Positions 44,436-55,113 of a stretch of DNA of 64,000 bases are shown here, one piece after another. The DNA is from Ascaphus truei (lineage: Eukaryota; Chordata; Amphibia; Anura; Ascaphidae): NCBI GenBank assembly GCA_036426205.1, contig CM071567.1, positions 288,439,290 to 288,503,289 of the forward strand, in the 5' to 3' direction. Numbering within the stretch: position 1 is the stretch's first letter; every line of letters begins with the position of its first letter. The translations under genes and the position numbers were made by a program. Under the pieces are notes generated by a model. The model was not told the origin of the DNA. It worked only from the letters and a program-made list of their open reading frames with translations, and searched no databases.

Positions 44436-45005
44436 AGTGAAACTTCTTTAGTGGCACCTCTGATGGGATAAAACTGGATGATTTGGGGCGAAATGTGAAA
44501 CGGAAGTGACGTCACGTAATGGACGCCACTCCGCTCACACCGCCCCTGTCACATGTTGCGCCGGCGCCGCTCCTAATCGCCGCCGCACCACCCCCCCTCG
44601 AGCCCCACATCCCCCCACACACTGTGACATATGCGGCGGCGATAGCCGCCACTCCTAACGGCCGCTGCCATGCCGCGCATGCGCAGTTGTGATGGCGCCG
44701 CTGACGGACGCCACACATGCGCAGAAGCGGCTGGCAGCGGCGTTGTTCCCCCCACACGTGTTCGCGGGCAACACACGCGCGGCATAGGGGCTCGGCGCCG
44801 GCTCCTGGAAGAAAGGGTGACCCGGGCGGCGCGCATGTACCCTGCGGGTGGAGGGGGGGGAGAGGGTGTGCACAGAATTTGTGGCGGGGGGGGGTGCGCA
44901 GGATTTGTGAAGGGGGGGGGGGTGCACAGGAATGTGTGAAGGGGGGGGTGCGACGTATGGAGGGGCAGGGGTGAGGGAGAGTGGTGGCAATTTTAACACA
45001 ACCCA
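44436..45005. repeat. GC-rich repeat homologous to 10.9-11.16 kb
   Basis: It starts TGAAGTGAAACTTCTTTAGT and shares ATTTGGGGCGAAATGTGAAA, a TGACGTCA and a CGCCGGCG-rich core with the reverse of 11030-11157. A matching inverted word, AAAGAAGTTTCACTT, is at 46553-46567, so 44438-46567 may be one element. Frames here are GC-rich shadows. Confidence 0.6.
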
Positions 45006-46085
45006 CGCCCCTGGCTGCAGCATGGACACACCACACTGGACTGACCCACCAACCCTTCCCCACACACTGACTGACCACCCACCCTCCCCACAACACTGAA
45101 CTGACACCGTCTGAGCCCACACCTCCCCACACACTGACTGACCCACCCAACCTCCCCACACACACACCCACCCACAACCTCCCCACACACACCTGCCCCA
45201 CACACTGCTGACCCCACACCCACCTCCCACACCACTGACCCACCCACCCCACACCTCCAACACACCTACCCACCACCACCCCCACCTCCCCCCAACTGAC
45301 CCACCCACCCACACCTCCCCACACACTGTACCACCCCACCCACACCTCCCCCCCACTACCCAACCACACCTCAACCTGACCCCCCACCCCACCTCCCCAC
45401 ACCACTACTCCCCACACACTGACTACCCACCCACCTCCCCACACACTGACTGCCCCACCTCCGCCCACACTGACTACACCCCACACCTCCCCACACACTG
45501 AACCCCCACACCTCCCCACACACTGACTGACCCCCACCCACACCCTCCCCACACACGACTGACACACCTCCCAACACCTGACTGCGACCCACCCACCACT
45601 CCCCACACACTGACCCACCCCACCCACCCTCCCACACCATGAAACACCTCCCCACACACTGACCCACCCACCCACACCCTCCCCACACCCTGACTGACCC
45701 CCCACACCTCCCCACACACTGACTGACCCACCCACAACTCCCCAACACTGACCTGACCCCCCACCTCTCCCCCCACATCTGACTGACCCACCCACACCTC
45801 ATGCACACACTGACTGACCCACCCCACACTCCCCCCACACACTGACTGACCCACCCACACCTCCCCACACACTGACTGACCCCCACACACTGACTGACCC
45901 ACCTACACCTCCCCACACACTGACTGACCCACCCACACGTCCCCACACCCTGATTTGAACCCACCCCCACCCTCTCCACACACCCACACCTCCCACACAC
46001 CCCACTTCCCGCACTGCTGACCCCCCACACCTCCCCGCCCTGACTGACCCACCACCCACACCCTCCCCACACACTGACTGACACA
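45005..46085 (+). repeat. ~30-bp minisatellite, over 30 copies
   Basis: The unit resembles CCTCCCCACACACTGACTGA followed by CCCACCCACA, with many single-base indels. It is C/A-rich on the plus strand. It produces very long Gly/Val/Trp/Ser-rich frames on the minus strand in several phases, which are artefacts. Confidence 0.95.
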
Positions 46086-46400
46086 CACACTGACTTACAC
46101 ATACACACTGACTGACACAAATACACATACACACTGACTGACACACATACACACACACACTGACTGACACACACACACACACACACTGACTTACACATAC
46201 ACACTGACTTAACATACACACTGACTGACACAGATACACATACACACTGACTGACTGACACACATACACACACACACACACTGACTGACATACACACATC
46301 ACACGACCCACAGCACTGACTGTACATACACACACACTGACTGACACACACACACACACTGACTGACACACATACGCACACACTGACACACATACACACA
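46086..46400 (+). repeat. CA-rich tandem array derived from the minisatellite
   Basis: ACACACTGACTGACACACAT-type units of about 20-30 bp continue the array with the C runs lost. Confidence 0.9.
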
Positions 46401-46435
46401 AGGAATTCACACTTAGTGCAAATAGCTAATACAGG

Positions 46436-46600
46436 GGTGTGTGCCGAGCACGCGCATTCTAAGTCAAATTTATTTGCGTTTTGTCACTGAAATTGTATTT
46501 TGATTTTTAATTAAAACATCACCAACACAAATACAATTTCTGTGACAAAAGTCAAAGAAGTTTCACTTACTATGCGCGTGCACAGCACACACAGCTTTTT
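46436..46600. repeat. Small inverted repeat (foldback)
   Basis: GTGTGTGCCGAGCACGCGCA at the left is complementary to TGCGCGTGCACAGCACACAC at the right, and AAATACAATTTC/GAAATTGTATTT pair further in. No coding. Confidence 0.75.
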
Positions 46601-46779
46601 TATTGTCTGTGTATCCCCCTTTTTTCCCAGTATCCTTTTCTCACAGTCAGTGCCTGTACCTTTAAGATTTTAATTTTGATGGTAATACTCTATGTTTGTG
46701 GGAAGAGAGGGTTATCAGTTTTGAGCTCTGTTTCTCTCTTTCTCTTTTCCCTGCTCCTGTGCCTGTCTGGTTGTGCTGT

Positions 46780-49188
46780 GCCTTCAACAAAGGAAACACA
46801 GGGAAATTAAACTGCCCCAATCAAGCCCTAAAGTTCTCCTCACTAGAACATTTAGAAACTTTAACCCACAACAGTTTCTGCCTGACCTTAAAAACTGCCC
46901 TTGGCACAGAATCGATTTAATTCCCGACCCTGATTCTGTGCTCGACTATTTCCAATCCGAGTTCTTAAAACTCTTTGATACCATGCTCCACTACGCAGAA
47001 TAAAGGAACGGATGCCCACCTTCCATGGGTTACACCTGACGTTATAGCACGCTACCAGTTCAGGGATAGCTTGTGGAAAAGCTACAAAGTAACTGGCACT
47101 ACCAAGGATCTTGATCACTACAGATGCCTGCGGAACATGTGCATAAGGCAAACAAGGCATGCAAAAGCACAATATTATTCTGACAATCTCCACCAGAATA
47201 CATCAAACCCATCTAACTTCTGGAAGGTTATCAACAATATATTCCAGCCTTCTAACCATCAACATCCAAGTAATATCACTAAGGGTGATATTACTCTGAC
47301 AAACCTCACTGGCATTGCAAATGCATTCAATGATTACTTAGAGGAGTGTGCCACTAACTTATTAGCGAAACGCAACACAAACCACAAACCTGAATATCAT
47401 CCTGGAGTACCCATATAGCCCCACCCCCTCCCAACACTGCCCACAATTTTCAATTTGTACCAGGGGAGATTACACAAGCGCTCCTCAAATTGAAACTAAG
47501 CAGCCAATGTGGACCTGACTTACTACAATCTAGGTTCCTAAGACTTGGTGCCCCAGCAATTGCCAAACCAATAACTTCCATAGTTAACTCTATCCTGTCT
47601 GCAGGCCATATCCCTAAGACCTGGAAAACTGCCAGAGTTGTCCCAATCTTCAAAAACACTGTCTCAAACTACAGGCCTTCTCCCAATCCTATCCAAAGTC
47701 ATGGAAAAATGTGTCCACTCCCAATTAAGTGATTACTACTGTATACCAAGACAAATTTCCCTAGCCAGTTCCAATCTGGCTTTCGCCCCGAACACTCTAC
47801 CGTAACTACCCTGCTAAAAGTTTGCAATGAAATCCAGTGTTGAATGGAACGGGGTCAACTCACCGGTGCAATATTCCTAGATTTTCCAAAGGCTTTTGAT
47901 ATAGTTGATCATGCTATCCTGCTTAACAAACTCCAGAGCTCTGGAATAGGTAAGCATGCTTTAAACTGGTTTCAGTCCTACCTATCAGGTAGATCCCCAC
48001 AGGTGTCCATCTCAGACTCTATCTCCAACCCCCTGGATATCACCTGTGGCGTCCCGCAAGGCTCTGTTCTCGGGCCCCTACTCTTCTCAGTGTTCATCAA
48101 TGATCTTCCCACAGCTTGTAAGGAAGCTTCAATACACATGTATGCAGATGACACAATCCTATATGCACACAGCCATAGCCTCTCCGACCTTCAACATATA
48201 CTTCGGTATGACTTTTTGAGACACGAAAACTGGATTTCCCAAAACAAACGGTTTTTAACACTGACAAGACTGTAACAATGGTATTTGGGACCAAGACTAC
48301 ATTTTTAAAGCTTCCAGAGACTGAGCTCCAGATCAGAACCAACGCTAACATCACCCTAACTCCTGTTACTAGTTTTAAATACCTGGGCATATGGTTTGAC
48401 TTCCACTTAACATTCGGAATGCACATTGATACCCTGACATACAAAACCTATGCCAAACTAGGTGTACTTTATAGGAACAAATCCTCCCTAAGTCTGCTGG
48501 TCAGAAAGCGTATCACACAGCAGATGCTAATGCGAATTATAGACTATGGAGATATAGTATATGGCTCGGCACTCCAAACACACCTTAACAAACTTGACAC
48601 CCTTTACAATTCAATTTGTCGTTTTGTTTTCCAATGCAACTACAACACACATCACTGCGAAATTCTCAAAGAACTAGATTGGTCATCACTCGAGTCTAGG
48701 CGCAAAGTTCACTTTTCCTGTCTTGCCTTAAAATAATTTCTGGGCAATCTACCCATCTATCTGAACAAGCACCTCACCCCTACCACTTGCAGCACTTATC
48801 ATCTGAGATCAGACTCCAAAAGACTGTTCATGGTCCCAAGGCTCAACAAAGTATCTGGCCACTCCTCCTTCTCTTACCGTGCACCCCAAAACTGGAACAT
48901 CCTACCGGAGACTCTCACATCCACCACCAGTTTAAGTTCTTTCAAAACTAAAGCTGTCTCACATTTTAATCTGGTCTGTAACTGTTACATAAGTCTATAA
49001 TATACATCTTCTCTAGCTGTGCATGCAATGTATTGTATATAATGTATACCCTGTTCATTTATGTAACTGTATTTTTAACCATGTATTATTTGTTATACTA
49101 CCTATGTCCAGGACATACTTGACAACGAGAGGTAACTCTCAATGTATTACTTCCTGTTAAAACATTTTATAAATAAATTAATTAATAA
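46780..49188 (+). pseudogene. CR1/Rex1/L2-group LINE, RT-bearing ORF2 with 3' end
   Basis: Frames in order: FNPQQFLPDLKNCPWHRIDL (46860), then 46990-47418 (TPDVIARYQFRDSLWKSYKV), 47490-47732 (IPKTWKTARVVPIF), 47844-48275 with the RT core (FLDFPKAFDIVDHAIL, GVPQGSVLGPLLFSVFINDL, HMYADDTILY) and 48278-48736 with the thumb (VTSFKYLGIWFDFHLTF, then RITQQMLMRIIDYGDIVYGS). The YADD catalytic box is intact. Frameshifts at about 47000, 47420, 47690 and 48275 break the protein. It ends in an AT-rich ATAAATAAATTAATTAATAA tail at 49165-49188, typical of this LINE group. Confidence 0.85.
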
Positions 49189-50225
49189 ACACTGGCGAGC
49201 AGCGGCCATCTTGAATCTGTTTGCGATGCAGGAGAGGGTTCCGTACAATCCCCAGCCCCACTGAGGACCTGTCCAGTGATCTGGGGGAGCAAACCCACCT
49301 ACCTCGGATGTCCACCGGCACTGCGCCAGGCCAATATGACCACCCTCTCCCTGACTCTCCTGCCTCCAAAACAACCCAGGCTCACCTCATCTAGTGGCTC
49401 CTGGAGGAGTAGTGGGGGGTGCGAGGTGGACACTCAGAGGATAGATGTCTCCTCGTGCGAGCTGTGTCAGCCCACACAATCCGACGGCACTAACTCCGGG
49501 CGCTGGAGCAAAATGATGCCCCTCCTCTCTCTCCGTAATCCTCCCAAGATGACGGCAGCCCTCCTTCAGCAGCCTCTTGCCCCCACCTCTATACTGCATG
49601 CAGGGACTGCATCCAGCTCCCGCAGCTCAGCGTAGGTCCCAATCACCAGGCTTTAAGGGGAGACAGGCTCCGGCCTCACTCAGATGGGACTGCTTGGCCT
49701 CTGCTAGGGGTATGGTGTAATGATTACCTCACCCTCTGTTTGTGTGCAGTCTATTCTCCAAGCAGTTTTTCTTGCTTTCCCCTGTTAGTAGATAGCCGGA
49801 TGGGGCGAGGGCAGAGGGAAAAACGGCAGCAAACATTGCCAGCAAGTTCTGGTAGGATCTCCGCGGGTTTGAGCGCAGCGCAAGGCCCTTGCCACCAGGC
49901 CTCAAAATCAATCCTTCGTTTTCTTGGCCGAAAGTATACCAATTTGCTCCTTATAAAAAAATCTAAATTTACCTTGTTGCTGTGGCTTTAATTATTTATA
50001 TTTTTAAACGCAGTTTGCATTGCTATTCACCCGGATGGTTTAAGATTGATGCATTCCTATTAGGGTGCTTTAGCTCAACACAGCCATCTTGGAATGGTTC
50101 CAGGCCTGCAGTATTTTTTTTTAAATTGAAATTTAATGTCTTTTTAATTTGGTGTTGTTTTTTTTGATTTGCAGCTTTCACATTGACTGCCATAATGGAA
50201 ACCCATCCCATAGTGGCAACCCATG
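49189..50225. other. Unassigned mixed-GC region
   Basis: It begins ACTGGCGAGCAGCGGCCATC with a YY1-like CCATCTTG. The frames (49276-49635 and others) lack recognisable domains. It could be a LINE 5' region, but I cannot show it. Confidence 0.35.
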
Positions 50226-50947
50226 CCCATAGGGCATAGGTGTGCCACTGGGCTAATTATTGGGCAGAGAAGGTGGGTGTCGTTGCTTGGGGAGGGTAGT
50301 TAGGCCTCCCGGGTTGGTAGCAGGATGGGATTTAACTCATTAATTACCATAGTTGTTAATAACCGCTAATGTGAGTAAATGGTTAGTGGCCAGTATTCAG
50401 TTTTTTTTTTTTTTACTGTTGGTGGCCACTGAAGAAGAGGAAGTAAAGGAGGACGAGGACTGCCTTCATCCTGGCAGGGGTAAGTAACAGTAAAGCTGGG
50501 TAATGTTTTGGTTATGTTTTAATTTATAATTGGCAAATGAGCTATAATCCAGATATGGATAATATGGATTTTGCCCATTACTGTACTGTAGGTGTTGGGG
50601 GGAGAGTTGTTCTATGTATTGTATTGATATGTTTGTTGGGGGCAGAGGAGGTGGGTGAAGGGGGTAGTTGCCTCATGGTGGGTGGTAAGGCATTTCAGGT
50701 GGGTATTGGGAGGGGTTAACCCTTTCATTATCATAGCGATTACTACCGTTAAGGTAATGAAGAGCTTAACCTCTCCCACAACCTTCCCGGTAGGCTTAAC
50801 CACACACCGTGTGGCAAAAAACCCCTTCACACACCCTCTCTTCCCTCAATAAACAAGGTAGTCTGGCTGAACCCCTTCATTGCCATAGCGGTTAGCCGCT
50901 AAGGTAATGAAGCTGCTTTTATTTTATTTTGATAACATAGTATTGTA
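50226..50947. repeat. Relative of the foldback-element arms, second copy
   Basis: It contains GCTATAATCCAGATATGGAT with the TTTGCCCATTACTGTA word (50540-50585), the exon-like acidic block ending CTTCATCCTGGCAGGGGTAAG (50432-50490), a TTAACCC...GGTAATGAAG palindrome (50715-50765) and AACCCCTTCATTGCC (50870). Same order as 30571-31300 and as part of the right arm of 21970-28063. Confidence 0.65.
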
Positions 50948-51213
50948 GCAGGGGGTCTCCGGAGCTGAATCACATTGATTCCAGGTCTGGGAATCCCCTG
51001 CTTTTCGAGTTACTGGCACCGTTATGGGGTGATGGTATCTGCTTGCTTTGGTTAAATCTCCCGATCACTTGGGCCGGGACATGGGAGAATTTAAACATGG
51101 CTGCTGGGATACCGGCACTCCATAACGGGGCTTGTATCTTGAGAAGCAGGTGGTCCCCGAACCTGAAATCAACGCGGTTCAGCTCTGGAGACCCCCTGCT
51201 ACAATAATGTGTT
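50948..51213. repeat. ~265-bp palindromic module C
   Basis: GGGGTCTCCGGAGCTGAATC at the left pairs with GGTTCAGCTCTGGAGACCCC at the right; CTGGCACCGTTATGGGGTG pairs with the CCGGCACTCCATAACGG stretch. Same design as 27138-27402 and 27505-27765. Confidence 0.85.
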
Positions 51214-51425
51214 ATTAAAATAAAACAAAAGCCCCGCAATTGCCTATTAGAGGCGTGCCGGTAGAGTGACTGATTCAGTCTATCTCTTACTGCGCGTCTA
51301 TTACAGACAGGTGAAGCCAGGTAGGATTCACACAGCGCTAGTCCCATTAAAACGGAGGGAACCCACTGTGTTAATCCGATGGGCCATTAGTCTGGCCGCT
51401 GGAATCTCGCGGCGCGGGGCGGGAT
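51214..51425 (+). repeat. Repeat flanking module C, copy of 35725-35950
   Basis: It shares TAGAGTGACTGATTCAGTCT and GGTAGGATTCACACAGCG with 35725-35950 in the same orientation. Confidence 0.75.
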
Positions 51426-54002
51426 GAAGTGCAGAGTTTTCAAGGCAAACGGTTGAAAACCAACAGTTGCACCTGCATGCTTTTGATAATGATGCATTTG
51501 CATATCACTTAATGGGTGTAAAATTGGGTTTTCATTATTTATTCTCTTAAGTGGACACAGCTTTACTATTAACGCAATGTTAATTTAGGTTAACATTAAA
51601 TTAAATGCAGATGTAGCAAAGGTCATTGCTCCTGCTGGTGTCATGGGATATTCTGGGATATGTTGCATTATCAATGCCATTGAATCCAATGAAAAATATT
51701 CTATATTCCCTGTTACAACACAATATAATATTTTATCAGCGATAGCAATGACGTCTGCTACTGTACAACTGAGGATTGTCAATCTGGGTCGTACTGTACA
51801 ATAAAATATGACATGACTATTAAATCCTATTCGTTCAGGATTTTATTTCAGATGCTTTCACCTAGTTGAGCTGTGTCCTTCACTTACATTGACTGTTTAA
51901 TTGAGAATTGAGAATGTTCAATATTTAAAAGTAATGACTACAAGATAATCTGTACAGTGTCCTTGCTATTTATAGTACCGTTGGTCTGTAATATTATTTC
52001 TCATAATTATGAATTAATCCCCAACTTCAACAGTTCTACTGTGTCCAAATGTGCAGAGTACTTGTCTTTTATTGCTACAGTAACTGTCACACAATGACTT
52101 TCTTAACCATGCCCAGTTAATCTAATAATTTTTTTCTTGTAAGATCATAAGAAAAGGTGCAATTTTTATTCAAAGAAAGCATGCCAGATGCTGTTTTTTT
52201 TTCTTTCTTTGAATTGATCCTTTTTATGTGCTCATCCTTCTCTTTCAGAGAGACTTGCCTCCACTTTTCAATAAATAAATTTACTGCAGACAACTTTCTC
52301 TCAGACACAGTTGATTTCACAGATGATCATAAAATGGTCAGGAGAGGCTAGAGTAATGGAAAAGATGACTGCCTGACAGAACACTATTGCTGTAGTCATT
52401 CATAAATAATAGTACATGATTAAAATGCTGTGGAAGAGATGACCATTGTTACATACAGTACAGCTAGAATCAGCCAGAGTAATACCAGAAGTCATCTATA
52501 TCTTCCAGATATTATTTCTGTGACATCTACTTTTTTGTGCTGTAGAATTTTTTATTTGTTTTTTTTTTTTTAAACTAAACTCTCGATCAAGTTTCCCTTT
52601 TCTGTAGTTTCAAAGTGAGAAAAGATGATTCCTTAAAATTATGGCATTAATTAACATAAAATGAAATATGGATTCCATTTCCGATGTGGCCTTGTCCTAA
52701 ACAGTTTATAATATACGCTTCAATCAACAGGAGGAAGCTTTCAACACATAAATATATTTTTATGCATCCTGATGTGAAAGGCTGTAAACCATAAAATATG
52801 TAAAAATAAGATCTCGCTATTTATAGCTGATGTTTGCTAAAATTAAAAGACCATAAAAAGGTAAATAAATAATTGTGAAGTGTTTGTTTCAGCTAAGAAC
52901 AGCATATACATTTCTATGATGTTATTAAACATTTTACTGTAGGTATTACACATTTAATATATGGTACATCCTAGGGTCACATGGACAATTCTGTCATCTG
53001 TACACATTTATTGCCACCCGTGAATGGTTTATTGGTATATTGATCAGAACTCTGATTGGTTTAGAGTGTACTTTCCACTATATATTTAGAATGACTGAAA
53101 TGCTGCTCTTGTCAGTGTTAGTAATGATGCACATGTAGAGTCATGCATTTTATGAGAAAAAAATAAGATAAATGAAGCAAAAAAGTGTTCAAGAAAAAAT
53201 AAAAGACAGAAGGAAAAGAAGTAACTACTTCAGAAATTGATAGAGTGGAAACTGGACGAACTGAAAATCCATGGAGGTGAAAATTAATTGTAACCTTGTC
53301 ATCTGTTATGAACCAAGCAGTTATTAATAACGTAATAAAATAAAACTAACAATAACAAGAGAATATTACTAAAAATATATATTTGCCACCCTACCGTATA
53401 TTTGTAAGTGCTAAAATTGTCTAACAAAGATGTTAAAGATGTGATTTTTTTTAATTATGTAGACACCATGGGAAAATGTGCTTACTTTGCTTCTTTTTTT
53501 TAAAGCAGCAATTCCACTGAATATTTAAAAAAAAAAATAACCTTACTAGAGGTAGCCCCCTAGCTAAACCACAGCACTCAAACTCTAAGAACCCCCAGCT
53601 TGCCAATATATATATTATTTTTTTTTAAACTTTTGGGAGTACTTACAAGGAAAAACAAAGATTTATGTGGGTTCACAAAATATTAATCTGCAATGTCATC
53701 TCACAATGATGTCACAGCTTGCTATTGACCAGAGTTAGGCTGAGCCCAGTGGCCAAGTTGTTTCTCCCAGACAAGGATTATTATACAGATATGTCAAAAT
53801 TAAATATCACAGGAACTGGGGCAGAGAGAGGGCACCTATAGCTTGGAGTGCAGGGTCCCCTTGTTTCAAATAGGGTATACAAAATGTATATGTAAAAAAA
53901 GAGTAATAATAATACCTTTTTTTCATACTGTATAGCGCTTTTGTCCCAATGGGACTCAAAGTGCTTCACAGTTACAGTAAAGTGTGTGGTTTGCAACATA
54001 TA
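51426..54002. other. AT-rich DNA without recognisable genes
   Basis: No domain-bearing frame was found. CAATGGGACTCAAAGTGCTT at about 53948 resembles the start of a common interspersed element, but too little is present to name it. Confidence 0.5.
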
Positions 54003-54492
54003 GGGGCCTATGCAGAGAGCAGCGCTATTTCAAAACTCGCCATTTTTTGGAGAAATTCGCGCAGAAAACAGCAGAAAATGGCGAGTTACGAAAAACGCGC
54101 CAATTTTTTTTTTCTATTTCTAAAACTCGCCTCGCGGCTGGCGAGTACCTCCATCTCGCCAGTTTTAAAAATATCCTAATGCAGAGAGGCGCGAACGGCA
54201 TCTAGCGGCTGTTCGCGCCAATAAAATGGCGCGATTGTCTCCTTTTTGCCTCGCCAGGAAAAGTTGGCAAGAAGCTGCCGCTCGCCGCCATAGGAAAGGA
54301 AAAAAAAAGGCGCAAATTTTTTTTAACACATTTCTGCAGCGCGCATCTCGCCAATTTAAACTCGCAACACGCATTCATGTTAAACATAGCAGAATTCGCA
54401 CATTTCTGCATATGGAGAATAAAACTCTCCAAAAAAGCTACTTTTTATTAAACTCGCCAATTTTAAAATTCGCTGCTCTCTGCATCGGCCCC
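54003..54492. mobile_element. 490-bp Harbinger-type MITE
   Basis: Inverted ends GGGGCCTATGCAGAGAGCAG and, inward from the right, GGGGCCGATGCAGAGAGCAG are flanked by ATA (54000-54002 and 54493-54495). The interior is rich in CTCGCCAATTTT/AAAATGGCGAG inverted words and has no gene. Same duplication length and G-rich start as the 6.1-kb element. Confidence 0.85.
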
Positions 54493-54555
54493 ATAGTCTT
54501 TTTACAAACAGATTGATTGAGTATTTTTTACCATTTGTAATTTTCAATAATATAT

Positions 54556-54837
54556 ATATATACTGCGAAAGCAACCCAGGAGTTTTTTAAGGCAAAGAAG
54601 TGGAATATTCTGCATTGGCCGAGTCAATCACCTGATCTCAACCCGATCGAGCATGCATTTCACTTGCTGAAGACAAAACTTAAGGCAGAAAGACCCACAA
54701 ACAAACAACAACTGAAGACAGCTGCAGTAAAGGCCTGGCAAAGCATCACAAACGAGGAAGCCCAGCGTTTGGTGATGTCCATGCGTTCCAGACTTCAAGC
54801 AGCCATTGCCTGCAAAGAATTCTCAGCAAAGTCTTAA
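54556..54837 (+). pseudogene. Tc1 transposase C-terminal fragment
   Basis: The fragment runs from FFKAKKWNILHWPSQSPDLN through NPIEHAFHLLKTKLKAERPT to a TAA at 54835-54837. The catalytic Glu (NPIE) is present; both Asp-bearing motifs are missing. In this part it is less damaged than copy B. Confidence 0.85.
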
Positions 54838-55091
54838 AAATGAACATTTTATTTATGATTCTGTTAATTTGTCCAATTACATTTGAGCCCCTGAAATAAG
54901 GGGACTGTGTATGAAAATGGTTGCAATTCCTAAACGTTTCATACGATATTTTTGTTCACCCCCTTGAATTAAAGCTGCAAGTCTGCACTTCTATTGCATC
55001 TCGGTTGTTTCAGTTCAAATCCATTGTGGTGGCGTACAGAGCCAAAATTATGAAAATTGTGTCAGTGTCCAATTATTTCTGGACCTAACTG
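54556..55091 (+). mobile_element. 3' part of a Tc1 element (copy A)
   Basis: It holds the transposase C-terminus and the right terminal inverted repeat, which ends GGACCTAACTG before TA. Its left part is missing beyond a TA run at 54548-54561. Confidence 0.85.
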
Positions 55092-55113
55092 TATATATAT
55101 ATGTATATATATA
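55092..55113. repeat. TA run between two Tc1 ends
   Basis: TATATATATATGTATATATA lies exactly between the CTAACTG end of copy A and the CAGTTAG start of copy B, so the two terminal repeats face each other across 22 bp. Confidence 0.9.

Noticed and set aside
45005..46400. CRISPR-like array of regular repeats
   Set aside because: Units are contiguous imperfect tandem repeats without unique spacers, in eukaryotic DNA.
44512..46410. Very long Gly/Val/Trp/Ser-rich frames on the minus strand
   Set aside because: They lie in the ~30-bp minisatellite and CA array, occur in several phases, and change with every unit; they are shadows of the repeat.
52117..52320. 67-codon Lys-rich frame on the minus strand
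   Set aside because: No domain, no splice context and AT-rich surroundings; chance open frame.
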